DNA of 64,000 nucleotides from Alphaproteobacteria bacterium (GCA_016124655.1 WGNI01000004.1:1-64000); one strand, 5' to 3'. Positions 35,603 to 44,381 are shown, counted from the first letter of the stretch. Notes: a model not told the origin generated them from the sequence alone. Translations and numbers: made by a program.

Positions 35603-36223
35603 TCAGAAAAACAGCGTGTAGAGCGTGTAGCCGGCGAACGGCAGCATCGCCGCGCCCAACAGGATCACGACGCCGTCGCGCGCGGTCATGCCCAGACCGA
35701 TCAGCACGGTGGCGATGCCCGGCAGCAGCGGCGCGAACGGCACAAAGCCCAAAGGAAACGTGACGAGCGCCGCCAACATCCCGGTGAGCCCAACGAGATT
35801 GACGAAGGGCGTGTTGGTCAGAAACGTCAGGCGCGGCTTGAGGACTTTATCGATGCTGCGCGCGCTGGGGCGGAGCTTGTCGATGAACGTGACCAGGGGC
35901 TGTTCGGGAATCGCGACATCGAGAAATTTTCGCGGCAGCCACAGGCGCTGGGCGCCGACGGCGATGTGCGCGCACACGACGAACGACAACGCCGCGCTGA
36001 CCCAGGTCAGGCCGGGCACGGCGGTCGCCGGGGAAATCGCGAACACGCCGATGGCCAGAAGCACGGGACCGAAGGAGCGGCGGCCGACAGCGTCGAACAG
36101 ATCGGCGACCGACAGCGCGCCGTCGCCCTGGGCTTCGGCGTGGGCGCGGTTTTCGATCTCGTCGAGCACGCCGGTCAGGTTCATCGGATCGGCGGCGGTG
36201 GCCGTCGCGGTCGCAGCCGTCAT
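35603..36223 (-). CDS. exoD: ExoD family membrane protein
   Basis: 206 residues starting MTAATATATAADPMNLTGVL. It has the ExoD arrangement: N-terminal SVADLFDAVGRRSFGPVLLA, membrane segments with ISPATAVPGLTWVSAAL, the interhelical LWLPRKFLDVAIPEQPL and two C-terminal helices. ExoD was described in Rhizobium as needed for exopolysaccharide production and alkaline tolerance; its molecular function is unclear. AAGGA precedes the ATG at 36223; longer in-frame starts are unsupported. Confidence 0.88.
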   Translation of the reverse strand: MTAATATATAADPMNLTGVLDEIENRAHAEAQGDGALSVADLFDAVGRRSFGPVLLAIGVFAISPATAVPGLTWVSAALSFVVCAHIAVGAQRLWLPRKFLDVAIPEQPLVTFIDKLRPSARSIDKVLKPRLTFLTNTPFVNLVGLTGMLAALVTFPLGFVPFAPLLPGIATVLIGLGMTARDGVVILLGAAMLPFAGYTLYTLFF

Positions 36224-36292
36224 GGCGAATCCTTTTGGCTGGGTATAGGAACTGCAACGCCCATATAGGGGTTTTGCTCCCGGGAGGCGCGC

Positions 36293-36682
36293 ATGACTAC
36301 GCTTGACCAGCCGACGAGCGGCGCCACCGGCCGCATGGCCGCGTTTATCGTCTATGGCCTTTATCTGCTGAGCATACCGAGCGCGGCGGCGTTCGCGCTG
36401 GTCGGCGTGATCGTCGCGTATGTGGCGCGAGCGGATGCGAGCGGGCTGGCGCGCGTGCATTTGGACAACGCGATCCGAATCTGGTGGCTGGCGTTCTGGT
36501 GGGCGGTGGGCCTGATGCTGGTAGCGGCGCTGGCATGGCTGTTCATCGTCACGATCATCGGGGCGATTATCGGCATTCCGCTTCTGGGCCTCGTGGGGCT
36601 GGCGGGATTTCTGGTGTTTATCTGGTTCACCGTGGTCAGCGGCTGGGGACTGTTGAAGCTGCTGGCGGGGGAAGGCGTTTAG
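36293..36682 (+). CDS. DUF4870-like small membrane protein
   Basis: 129 residues with three predicted membrane segments: about 16-44 (MAAFIVYGLYLLSIPSAAAF and following), 63-86 (WWLAFWWAVGLMLVAALAWL) and 87-120 (TIIGAIIGIPLLGLVGLAGF). The loop between the first two includes ARADASGLARVHLDNAIRIW, which resembles the conserved loop of DUF4870/Tic20-like proteins (H-x(3)-A). The function is unknown. It is divergent from exoD (69-base gap). Confidence 0.72.
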   Translation: MTTLDQPTSGATGRMAAFIVYGLYLLSIPSAAAFALVGVIVAYVARADASGLARVHLDNAIRIWWLAFWWAVGLMLVAALAWLFIVTIIGAIIGIPLLGLVGLAGFLVFIWFTVVSGWGLLKLLAGEGV

Positions 36683-36734
36683 GGGGCGGATTGCTCCACG
36701 CAACCGCGCATCGCCTTTCGTCACGCGTGAACCA

Positions 36735-37038
36735 TGGGGCCCGGATCAGGCTGCGCCTGTCCGGGCCGATGGGTCAGAGTATTTTATCGTCCGCACGCTC
36801 ATAGGCTGAAGCCGCATGGGCGCGGACGGGGGCGTCCGCGCTCCAGTCTCTCCGTCTGCCGCTCGGCCCAGGACCTGATCCAGGGCCCATTCCTGCAAGC
36901 GCCTCTGTTCATGGGCCCTGGCTTTCGCCAGGGCCGAGCCGCGCTCATGACAAGAGGGCAGAGTACGGAGCGCGGACGCCCTCGTCCGCGCTTTCTTGTT
37001 TTCCTTCGTGCGCGCAGGGGCGAGGGCGCCCCTGCTCC
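36735..37038. repeat. Cluster of intergenic palindromes, no gene
   Basis: The gap 36683-37046 holds several palindromes in a row. Near 36735-36767: gggcccggatcaggctgcgcctgtccgggcc. Near 36818-36844: the half-element gggcgcggacgggggcgtccgcgctcc. Near 36861-36939: a composite opening gctcggcccagg and closing ccagggccgagc. Near 36967-37038: the full element ggagcgcggacgccctcgtccgcg plus aggggcgagggcgcccctgctcc. Relatives recur at 44382-44728, 52038-52153, 55643-56429, 57388-57465, 58821-58995 and 63648-63880. Confidence 0.85.
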
Positions 37039-37046
37039 AGGTCGCG

Positions 37047-38096
37047 CTAAACGCCATACGCCGCCTTCATCGCAGGGTCTCTCGCGGCCACCAATTTCGC
37101 CAGATCGACAATCACTTTCGCCTGTTTCCAGGTGGCGTCGTCCTGCATCTTGCCGTCGATCATCGCGACGCCGGCGCCATCGGGCATGGCCTCCAGAATC
37201 CGCAGCGCGAACTTCACTTCCTCGACCTCCGGATTGAACACCTTCTTCGCGATGGCGATCTGGGAGGGATGCAGCGTCCATGCGCCGACGCAGCCCATCA
37301 AAAACGCATTGCGGAATTGCTGCTCGCAGGCTTCGGGATCATCGATCGCGCCGAAGGGCCCATAGAACGGCTTGATGCCGTGCATGGCGCAGGCGTCGAC
37401 CATTTTCGCAAACGTATAGTGCCACAAATCCTGCTGCACGCTTTCGCGCGCGGCGCCGTCTCCTGAAGGATCAGCGATCACACGATAGCCCGGATGGCCG
37501 CCGCCGACGCGCGTGGTTTTCATCTTGCGGCTCGCGGCGAGATCGGCGGGGCCTAATGAAATCCCCTGCATGCGCGGCGATGCGCCGGCGATGGCTTCGA
37601 CATTGGCGACGCCTTCGGCCGTCTCCAGAATCGCGTGCAACAGGATCGGCTTTTTCACGCCGTGCCTGGCTTCAAGCAGCGCGAGCAGCTGATCGACGTA
37701 ATGAATGTCCCACGGGCCTTCGACCTTCGGGATCATCATGACGTCGAGCTTGTTGCCGGCTTTCGCAACGATTTCGGTGACGTCGTCCAGGTGCCACGGC
37801 GAGTTGAGGCAATTCACGCGCGTCCACACGCCCACGCCCAGGCTCGCGAAATCGGTCGCGTTGGCCATCTCGATGAAGCCGGCGCGCGCGGCTTCTTTGG
37901 CGTCGGCTGGGATCGCGTCTTCGAGATTGCCGAGCACGACATCGACGTCGCGGGCGATCTCGGGGACCTTGGCGCGCACCTTCTCCAGATGCGCCGGCAC
38001 GAAATGGATCATGCGCTCCAGCCGCACGGGCAGGTCGCGCAAGGGCTCGGGCGCGCCGATGGCCAGGGGCTTGAAGAAGGATCTGGGGGTTTTCAT
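37047..38096 (-). CDS. CoA-ester lyase, malyl-CoA lyase-like (HpcH/HpaI/CitE superfamily)
   Basis: 349 residues. TIM-barrel lyase segments are [77 protein letters not shown] and [18 protein letters not shown]. The acidic residues in LEDAI, ILETAEG and GPADLA match the Mg2+ and substrate sites. It resembles Mcl1-type malyl-CoA/beta-methylmalyl-CoA lyases and related citramalyl-CoA lyases. [13 protein letters not shown] stretch and TLHPSQ near the end support this. No other ethylmalonyl-CoA, serine-cycle or glyoxylate gene is in the window, so its pathway is open. Confidence 0.85.
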   Translation of the reverse strand: MKTPRSFFKPLAIGAPEPLRDLPVRLERMIHFVPAHLEKVRAKVPEIARDVDVVLGNLEDAIPADAKEAARAGFIEMANATDFASLGVGVWTRVNCLNSPWHLDDVTEIVAKAGNKLDVMMIPKVEGPWDIHYVDQLLALLEARHGVKKPILLHAILETAEGVANVEAIAGASPRMQGISLGPADLAASRKMKTTRVGGGHPGYRVIADPSGDGAARESVQQDLWHYTFAKMVDACAMHGIKPFYGPFGAIDDPEACEQQFRNAFLMGCVGAWTLHPSQIAIAKKVFNPEVEEVKFALRILEAMPDGAGVAMIDGKMQDDATWKQAKVIVDLAKLVAARDPAMKAAYGV

Positions 38097-38165
38097 GCGC
38101 GCGGCTCCTTGCGCCCTGGCCTAAAGGGGGCCGCGCTGCAGCGCAACATGGGGTACGCCGCGCCC

Positions 38166-38226
38166 TCCGACCTCCCCTGGCTTGCGCCAGGGTCGGCCAC
38201 CTCCCCCGTAAACCGGGGAGGATGGG
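38166..38226. repeat. Intergenic palindromes (cctccccc family)
   Basis: cgacctcccctggcttgcgccagggtcgg is followed by ccacctcccccgtaaaccggggaggatgg. The second part matches the element near 20698-20742. It lies upstream of the malyl-CoA-lyase-like gene within a 270-base gap that precedes accA. Confidence 0.7.
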
Positions 38227-38307
38227 CCGCCTGGCCTGCCCCTCACACATGTCTGATCTGGACTGGAACCGGCTTCTGCGTATGGTCCCCAGCTCTTCAG
38301 GTTTGGA

Positions 38308-38353
38308 GTGTGATATCCGCCAAAACCGGTACCCACTTTTGGCTATCACGCTC
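38308..38353. repeat. Third copy of the gccgccaaaac-type palindrome
   Basis: agtgtgatatccgccaaaaccggtacc...ggctatcacgct has the same layout as the pair at 29299-29412: inverted outer arms and a shared ccgccaaaaccgg core. It ends 13 bases before the accA start codon, inside the likely accA leader. Confidence 0.75.
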
Positions 38354-38366
38354 TTAGGGCGGCTCG

Positions 38367-39332
38367 GTGCGGACTTATCTGGACTTCGAAAAATCGATCG
38401 CGGAGATCGAGGCCAAGATCGAAGAGCTGCAGGCGCTGGCGGAGAGCTCCGACGCGCTGGAGATGGGCGTCGAGCTGTCGCGGCTCAAAACCAAGTCCGA
38501 GCGAATGCTGCAGGACATCTACGCCAAGCTCGATCCGTGGCAAAAAACCGCCGTGGCGCGGCACCCGGAACGGCCGCGCTTCCGCGACTTCGTGGCGTCT
38601 CTGGTCACGGATTTCGTTGAGCTTTCCGGCGACCGTACCTATGGCGAGGACCCCGCCGTGCTTGGCGGACTGGGCAAGTTCCTGGGCCGGCCGTCTGTGC
38701 TGCTCGGCCACGAGAAAGGCCGCACCACGGCGGAGCGGCTGAAGCACAATTTCGGCATGGCGCGGCCGGAGGGCTACCGCAAAGCCGTGCGCCTGATGGA
38801 CATGGCCGACACCTTCCAGCTGCCGGTGATCAGTTTCGTCGATACCGCCGGCGCCTATCCCGGCATCGGCGCGGAAGAGCGCGGCCAGGCGGAAGCGATC
38901 GCGCGCTCCACCGAGCGCTGCCTGACGCTGGGCGTGCCAATGGTGTCGGTGATTACGGGCGAAGGCGGCTCGGGCGGGGCGCTGGCGATCGCTGCGGCGA
39001 ACGCGGTGATGATGCTGGAGCATGCGGTCTATTCGGTGATCAGCCCGGAGGCCGGCGCTTCGATTCTGTTCAAGGATTCCGGGCGCGCCAAGGACATGGC
39101 CCATGCCATGAAGATCACCGCGCAGGACCTGATCGGCCTGAAGGTGATCGATTCCATTATCAAGGAGCCGCTGGGCGGGGCGCACCGCGCGCCCGAGCGG
39201 GCGATCTCCACCGTCGGCGCGGCGGTGGCCCAGGCGCTGGACGGGCTGAAGGACCTCTCCCCCGACGCGCTGCGCGCGCAGCGGCGCGAGCGCTTCTACG
39301 CCATCGGCCGGCTGGAAAATGACGCCGCCTGA
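38367..39332 (+). CDS. accA: Acetyl-CoA carboxylase carboxyltransferase, alpha subunit
   Basis: 321 residues. It begins with a GTG codon (VRTYLDFEKSIAEIEAKI). Conserved blocks are FVELSGDRTYGEDPAVLGGL, GHEKGRTTAERLKHNFGMA, PEGYRKAVRLMDMAD, PVISFVDTAGAYPGIGAEER, TGEGGSGGALAIAAAN and SVISPEAGASILFKDS. With AccD it transfers CO2 from carboxybiotin to acetyl-CoA in fatty-acid synthesis. The first ~50 residues are coiled-coil-like, as in the family. It follows a palindrome at 38308-38353 rather than a clear promoter. Confidence 0.96.
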   Translation: MRTYLDFEKSIAEIEAKIEELQALAESSDALEMGVELSRLKTKSERMLQDIYAKLDPWQKTAVARHPERPRFRDFVASLVTDFVELSGDRTYGEDPAVLGGLGKFLGRPSVLLGHEKGRTTAERLKHNFGMARPEGYRKAVRLMDMADTFQLPVISFVDTAGAYPGIGAEERGQAEAIARSTERCLTLGVPMVSVITGEGGSGGALAIAAANAVMMLEHAVYSVISPEAGASILFKDSGRAKDMAHAMKITAQDLIGLKVIDSIIKEPLGGAHRAPERAISTVGAAVAQALDGLKDLSPDALRAQRRERFYAIGRLENDAA

Positions 39333-39403
39333 CACGGTTTGACGGTTGCGCGGCCGGGCCGGGACCGGCATCGTTAACCATCCTTCACCGTAAAGGACGG
39401 ACC

Positions 39404-40432
39404 ATGCGCAGGATTTCGGCCTGGATCGCGGCCCTTTCGCTCGCGGCTGTGTTGGCGGCGTGCAGCGCCCAAGTCGAGGCGCCGCCGGACCAGCAGGCGA
39501 CAGAGGCCGCGCCGGTGGACGACGCGCCGCCGCCCGCCGCGGCGCCCGATCAACCGGCCGCGCAAGAGGAGCAGCAGGCCGAAGCGCAGCCTGCGCCACC
39601 GCCGATGCCGCCGCCGGCGCCGGTCCAGATTCCGGACGAACAAGCCTCCATCGCGCCGGCGCCGAGCGCGCCGGGCTCGGTGCAAGACCGCACGCGCGGC
39701 ATCAATCCGCCGCGGGCGGAAATGCGCGCGCCGGCCTCCACGACGGCGCCGGTTCCGCGCATGCAGGAGCGCACGCTGACGCCGGTCGTGGTGGAGTTGC
39801 AGCATGATCAGGCGCGCACGCCGCGCCAGGGCGGCTCCGCAGTGGTGCTGTTGGGCGATCCCGCCGTGGCGCTGTTGGCGCGGCGCAATCTGGCGCTGTG
39901 CGAAGCGCTTTACACGACATTCGATCAGGCCACGCGCGAACAGGTGGAAGTCGGCGTGCGGCGCGACGCGGAAGGCCAGGTGCAATTGCTGCGGCCGATC
40001 TATTGGCTGGCGCGCACGCTGACGGCCGGCGCGCCGGGCGCGGAGGGCTGTGCGCGGCGGCTGCAGGCGTATGATTATCCGCGCGCGGCGGTGATCAAGA
40101 GCAAGTTCCGGCTTTCGGGCACGGGGCCGTATCTTATCGTGGAGCGCAACGATCAGAGCGCAACGGAACGCGTCGTCGCCGTGATCGATCTATCGCGCAC
40201 GCGGGATGCGGATGTCGTCAATATGGTGCGGTATTTCCGCGACGGGTTCGTGCAGCGCGGCGACATCTGGAATCCCGGCATCTACGCACCGGACCGCACG
40301 CGCGGCGATCTCACCGCGTTTTTCGGCGCGCCGGTGCAATTCGGATTGCTGCCGCGGCTGGTGCGCGTGACGCATCATGTCGGGTGTCCGCTTGCGAACC
40401 TGTTGGATATCTGCGACTCCGCGCCGGGGTGA
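39404..40432 (+). CDS. Lipoprotein with C-terminal four-Cys domain, tandem paralogue 1
   Basis: 342 residues. Lipobox LAAC gives an acylated Cys20. Residues 21-118 are a Pro/Ala/Gln-rich, probably disordered linker. Residues 124-337 form a globular domain shared with the next two genes: LTPVVVELQHDQARTPRQGG, SAVVLL, LLRPIYW, GCARRL, KFRLSGTGPYLIVER, VVAVIDLSR, YFRDGFVQRGDIWNPGIY and HVGCPLANLLDIC. Cys166, Cys216, Cys328 and Cys337 are conserved in all three copies and could form two disulfides. The domain is not assigned to a named family. It is 71 bases after accA. Confidence 0.8.
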   Translation: MRRISAWIAALSLAAVLAACSAQVEAPPDQQATEAAPVDDAPPPAAAPDQPAAQEEQQAEAQPAPPPMPPPAPVQIPDEQASIAPAPSAPGSVQDRTRGINPPRAEMRAPASTTAPVPRMQERTLTPVVVELQHDQARTPRQGGSAVVLLGDPAVALLARRNLALCEALYTTFDQATREQVEVGVRRDAEGQVQLLRPIYWLARTLTAGAPGAEGCARRLQAYDYPRAAVIKSKFRLSGTGPYLIVERNDQSATERVVAVIDLSRTRDADVVNMVRYFRDGFVQRGDIWNPGIYAPDRTRGDLTAFFGAPVQFGLLPRLVRVTHHVGCPLANLLDICDSAPG

Positions 40433-40491
40433 CGGCGGTCATGGCGGCGCAGCGGCGGTGCGGGCAAGCGGAGCACGAAGGAGACGGCGTC

Positions 40492-41604
40492 ATGCGCGGG
40501 ATCATCGCTGCTTGTTTTGCGGTCGCCATGCTGGCGTTTGGCGCAGCAAGCGCACAGGCCCAAGAGGCCAACCTGGAGCGCTGCATGCGCATCGCCATCC
40601 AAGGCTGGACCAGGGACGTGGTGCCGCTGCAAAGTGCGCTGGGCATCACGATCGGCGAAGTCAGCGCCAGCGCCCTGGGCGATCTGCGCAGCGGTTCGGT
40701 GTGCCCGTCCGATCCGGCGCGCGCACGCGTGACCATCAATGGGCAAACCTATTGGATCGCGTTGAGCGACATGCGCGCGACGCGCGACACAACGGCGAGC
40801 GACGGCGTTTCGCCGGGACCGCGCGGCGTGAGCATCGATCCGCCGCCGAGTTTCGGCCGCGGCGGCGAAACGGCGGCGCCATCGCGGCCGCCGACTGCGG
40901 CGCGCGAAACGCCGGACCGCAGCGCCACGCGCGGCGTGGGACGGCGCGCGCGCACGCTCACGCCGGCGCTGGTGGAATTGCTTGGCGATCAGGCGCGCAC
41001 GCCGCGCCAGGGCGGTTCGGCGGTGGTGCTGTTGGCGCGTCCCGGCGCGCGCGCGCAGGCGCAGCGCAACGAACTTCTGTGTCAGACGATGTTTCAGGTG
41101 TTCGACCAGGCGACGCCGTCAGAAATCGCGGTGGGCGTGCGCACCGATCCTGACGGCGGCACGCAATTGCTGCGCCCGATCTATTGGCCGGTCGTGGCCA
41201 ATTCGCAGAACGCGCCCGGCGCGGGGGGATGCGCGCAGCGGCTGGCGAATTTCGATTTCCCGCGCGGTCAGCGGTTGCGAAACAAGTTCCGGCTGACGAA
41301 TGCTGGGCCGTACATTGCGATTGAACGCTATGAACCCAATCAGACCGAAACGCTGGTGGCGGTGATCGATTTCACCGATGCGCGGCCGAATGAAATTCCA
41401 AGCGTGGTGAACGATTTCCGCGACGGCTTCTCGCAGCGCAACGATATCTGGAATCCCAATCTCTATACGCCGGACCCGAACCGCAGCCTGGTCGCTTCGA
41501 TCTTCGGGGGATCGACGAGCCGCAGCGTGCTGCCGCGGCTGACGCAGGTGACGCAGCACATTGCGTGTCCGCTGGCGAACCTGCTGGACGTGTGCCGGAA
41601 TTGA
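40492..41604 (+). CDS. Exported protein with four-Cys domain, tandem paralogue 2
   Basis: 370 residues. The signal peptide ends ASAQA before QEANLE, so this copy is soluble or secreted, not a lipoprotein. Residues 25-95 form an extra small domain with Cys31 and Cys71 absent from the other copies. A Gly/Ser/Pro linker follows, then the shared domain at about 155-368 (RTLTPALVELLGDQARTPRQ; GGSAVVLL; QLLRPIYWPVV; GFSQRNDIWNPNLY; HIACPLANLLDVC) with Cys197, Cys247, Cys359 and Cys368. CGAAGGAG precedes the ATG at 40492, which lies 59 bases after paralogue 1. Confidence 0.8.
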   Translation: MRGIIAACFAVAMLAFGAASAQAQEANLERCMRIAIQGWTRDVVPLQSALGITIGEVSASALGDLRSGSVCPSDPARARVTINGQTYWIALSDMRATRDTTASDGVSPGPRGVSIDPPPSFGRGGETAAPSRPPTAARETPDRSATRGVGRRARTLTPALVELLGDQARTPRQGGSAVVLLARPGARAQAQRNELLCQTMFQVFDQATPSEIAVGVRTDPDGGTQLLRPIYWPVVANSQNAPGAGGCAQRLANFDFPRGQRLRNKFRLTNAGPYIAIERYEPNQTETLVAVIDFTDARPNEIPSVVNDFRDGFSQRNDIWNPNLYTPDPNRSLVASIFGGSTSRSVLPRLTQVTQHIACPLANLLDVCRN

Positions 41605-41629
41605 TTTTCGCCATGGGAAGGGGCTCCGC

Positions 41630-42388
41630 ATGCGAACGCTCACGCAATGGATAGTAGCCGCCGCCACAGCGCTTCTGGCGGCCTGCACGACGCCGATGAG
41701 CAGCGCGCCGCCGGCCCCAACGGATCAGGTGGTGGTGACGGGCCGCCGTGTCATAACGCCGGTCCTGGTCGAGATTCGCCCCACTGAAGCGCGCACGCCG
41801 CGTCAGGGCGGCTCTGCGGTCGTCATTTTAGGCCCGGACACATTCGGCGAGCAGAACGCGGCGGTGTGCGTGGAACTCTATCGTCGGTTTGACGAGGCGC
41901 GGCGCTCGGAGGTCCTGGTCGGCGCCCGGCGCGGCGAGAACGGGGAGACGGAATTGCTGCGGCCGATCTATTGGCCGCTTTCCGTGCGCTCGGGGCCTGA
42001 GCCGCAGATGTGTCTGGAGCGGATTCAAGGCTACGATTTCGCGCGCGCGACCGCGCTGAAGCGGAAATTCGGCTTGACGGCCGCGGGGCCATTTCTCGTG
42101 GTGGAGCGGTTTGAGCCGAGCCGCGGCGAGACCCTCGCCGCCGTCATTGACATGACGCGCCTGCGTGCGGACGACATTGCGGCCGCCGTGCAGTATTTCA
42201 GCGAAGGATTTTCCCAGCGAAATGACATCTGGGACCCGCAGATTTACGAGCCTGCGCGCCAGAGGCAGGATATCGCGTCGTTCTTTGGCGTCGACCGCCC
42301 GGCATTTCATGCGCGGCTCTTGCAGGTGACGCAGCATGTCGGCTGCCCGCTGGCGAATTTGCTGGACGTGTGTTCTCCCGCTCAATAG
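41630..42388 (+). CDS. Lipoprotein with four-Cys domain, tandem paralogue 3
   Basis: 252 residues, the shortest copy. Lipobox LAAC gives Cys19; the linker is only ~20 residues. The shared domain runs from about 41 to 248: VITPVLVEIRPTEARTPRQG, GSAVVIL, ELLRPIYWPLS, MCLERIQGYDFARA, KFGLTAAGPFLVVER, GFSQRNDIWDPQIY and HVGCPLANLLDVC, with Cys80, Cys128, Cys239 and Cys248. The 25-base spacing and GGGAAGGGG before the ATG support a common transcript with the other two. Its end overlaps the convergent epoxide-hydrolase gene by seven bases. Confidence 0.8.
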   Translation: MRTLTQWIVAAATALLAACTTPMSSAPPAPTDQVVVTGRRVITPVLVEIRPTEARTPRQGGSAVVILGPDTFGEQNAAVCVELYRRFDEARRSEVLVGARRGENGETELLRPIYWPLSVRSGPEPQMCLERIQGYDFARATALKRKFGLTAAGPFLVVERFEPSRGETLAAVIDMTRLRADDIAAAVQYFSEGFSQRNDIWDPQIYEPARQRQDIASFFGVDRPAFHARLLQVTQHVGCPLANLLDVCSPAQ

Positions 42389-43533
42389 CCGATCGTGCGC
42401 GCGAATGACCGTACGTCGGCGGTGAAGACTTCCGGCTTCTCCATCGCCGCGAAGTGACCGCCTTCGGCCATGTCGCTCCAATGCACGATATTGTAGATGC
42501 GCTCGGCCCAGGAGCGCGGCGGAATCTTGAACACCGGCTCGCCGGCGAAATTCGCCACGCCCGTGGGCTTGTTCACGCGTTCGCCGGGCGCAAGAAAAAA
42601 TCCGCCCTCCTCCACGCGCGCGCGATAATACCACACGCTGGTGGCGATCGCGTCATTGACGAGATAGAGCATGATGTTGGTGAGCAGCTGATCCTTGGAA
42701 TAGACGCTCTCAAGGCCGCCGGCGCGGAGATCCGACCAGCCGTGGAATTTCTCCAGAATCCAGGCCGCGGTTCCGACCGGCGAATCCATCAGCGCCATCG
42801 CCAGCGTCTGCGGTTTGGTGGATTGCTCCTGCAGATACGCGCCCTCCAATTGCAGCGCCATCTGCATGTGCGCGAGCCAGGCTTTTTCATCATCGGTCTG
42901 CGGCGTCGCATCGGCGCCGCGCAGGCCGATCATGTTCACATGAATGCCAATGCACGCATCGTGATCCATGCCGAGGTAGGATGTGACCAGAGAGCCCCAA
43001 TCGCCGCCCTGGGCGATGTAGCGCGGATAGCCGAGTTCTTCGGTCATCATCGCGTTCCAGAGCTTCGCGGTGGCGCGCTGGCCGAGCGGCGTTTGCGGCT
43101 TGAAGGAAAAGCCGTACCCCGGCAGCGACGGCGCGACGACGTCAAACGCGTCTTTCGTATCGCCGCCGAATTTCGAGGGAAACGCCAATTTCTCGATCGC
43201 GGCCCAGAATTCGTAGTGCGAGCCGGGCCAGCCATGGGTGAGGATCAGCGGGCGCTTGCCCTGCGCTTCGCCGACGACATGCACGAAATGCACCGACTTG
43301 CCGTCGATGGTCGCGGTGAATTGCGGATAGCGGTTGAGGTCAGCCTCTTGAGCGCGCCAATTGAAGCCATCCAACCAATAGGCGCACAGATCCTTAAGGT
43401 AGGCGGTGTTGACGCCGCGCGCCCAGGCCTCGCCTTCATCGGCGGGCGCTGGAAACCAGGGAAACGCCCGCACGCGCGCGGCGATGGCGTCGAGTTTCGC
43501 CTGCGGCACATTGACGGAAAAGGGCGTCGCCAT
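42382..43533 (-). CDS. Epoxide hydrolase (alpha/beta hydrolase with N-terminal EHN domain)
   Basis: 383 residues. The N-terminal epoxide-hydrolase domain (about 1-105) has FSVNVPQAKLDAIAARVRAF and LDGFNWRAQEADLNRYPQF. The alpha/beta fold shows the oxyanion HGWPG motif (LTHGWPGSHYEFW), nucleophile Asp in AQGGDWGSLVTSYLG and catalytic His in SDMAEGGHFAAMEKPE. Lid tyrosines are plausible in VWYYRARVEEGG. It hydrolyses epoxides to diols, probably of organic or xenobiotic substrates, and is cytosolic. GAGGAG precedes the ATG at 43533. It is divergent from a dienelactone-hydrolase-like gene. Confidence 0.9.
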   Translation of the reverse strand: MATPFSVNVPQAKLDAIAARVRAFPWFPAPADEGEAWARGVNTAYLKDLCAYWLDGFNWRAQEADLNRYPQFTATIDGKSVHFVHVVGEAQGKRPLILTHGWPGSHYEFWAAIEKLAFPSKFGGDTKDAFDVVAPSLPGYGFSFKPQTPLGQRATAKLWNAMMTEELGYPRYIAQGGDWGSLVTSYLGMDHDACIGIHVNMIGLRGADATPQTDDEKAWLAHMQMALQLEGAYLQEQSTKPQTLAMALMDSPVGTAAWILEKFHGWSDLRAGGLESVYSKDQLLTNIMLYLVNDAIATSVWYYRARVEEGGFFLAPGERVNKPTGVANFAGEPVFKIPPRSWAERIYNIVHWSDMAEGGHFAAMEKPEVFTADVRSFARTIGY

Positions 43534-43606
43534 ATTTCGCTCCTCACAGCTTTGGCAGCATCGCGCCCGCGGCGCTGGGGAAGTCAAGGCGCAACAGGAG
43601 ATCGGC

Positions 43607-44368
43607 GTGCCGCGCACGCAATGGTTTGAAGAGCGGGTCGCTGCGCTCAACGCGCACGCCACAATCATCCCGCCGCCCGGCGATGGGCCGGCGCCGGTGG
43701 TGGTGCAGTTTCATGGTTGCGGCGGGCGAAAGCGTTTTCAGGACGTGTGGGCGGAGAAGTTCGCGCAAATGGGCGCGGGTGCGGTGATCGTGGATTCGTA
43801 TGCGCCGCGCGGGGTCTCCACGGCCGAGGCGTACGCGACGATCTGCACGGGCCTGCGCTTTTGGGGCCGCGAACGCGCGGGCGACGTGTTCGCGGGACTT
43901 GCGATCGCGCGCGATCTGCCGTTCGCCGATCCGGCGCGGCTTTTCCTCGCGGGCTGGAGCCATGGCGGCTGGGCGGTGCTCGATGCGATGGCTTTGCGGC
44001 CCGGCGCAGAGATCGAACGCGCCACCGGTTTGCGCGACGTACCGGATGAGCCGCTGGAGGGATTGGGCGGCGCGCTGTTGTTTTATCCGTATTGCGGACG
44101 CGCGGCGGTGGCGCGGCGCGGCTTGCGTCATGGCGCGCCGGTGAGCGCTATTCTCGGCGGCAAGGATTCGATTGTCGGCGCGCGCGAGCCGTCGCGCGTG
44201 TTGGGCGCGCTTGCGCAATCGGGCGCGCCGATCGCGACGCATCTGTTTGAAACCGCCACGCACGCTTTCGATGAGGCTGACGCGCGCGATGCGCGGGTGT
44301 GTTACGATCAAGACTTGGTGGATCGCGCGGAAGCGCTGGCGCGGGATTTTCTGTTTGGCGCGCGGTGA
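43607..44368 (+). CDS. Dienelactone hydrolase-like alpha/beta hydrolase
   Basis: 253 residues, GTG start at 43607 after CAGGAG. The fold shows VVVQFHGCGGRKRF (oxyanion loop), nucleophile elbow LAGWSHGGWAVL, an aspartate in LGGKDSIVGARE and catalytic His in ETATHAFDEADA. No signal peptide is present. DLH-family members hydrolyse dienelactones or carboxylic esters; the substrate here is unknown. It is divergent from the epoxide hydrolase (73-base gap), suggesting shared control in degradation of organic compounds, which is inference. Confidence 0.83.
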   Translation: MPRTQWFEERVAALNAHATIIPPPGDGPAPVVVQFHGCGGRKRFQDVWAEKFAQMGAGAVIVDSYAPRGVSTAEAYATICTGLRFWGRERAGDVFAGLAIARDLPFADPARLFLAGWSHGGWAVLDAMALRPGAEIERATGLRDVPDEPLEGLGGALLFYPYCGRAAVARRGLRHGAPVSAILGGKDSIVGAREPSRVLGALAQSGAPIATHLFETATHAFDEADARDARVCYDQDLVDRAEALARDFLFGAR

Positions 44369-44381
44369 CGCGCGCGTTTGC

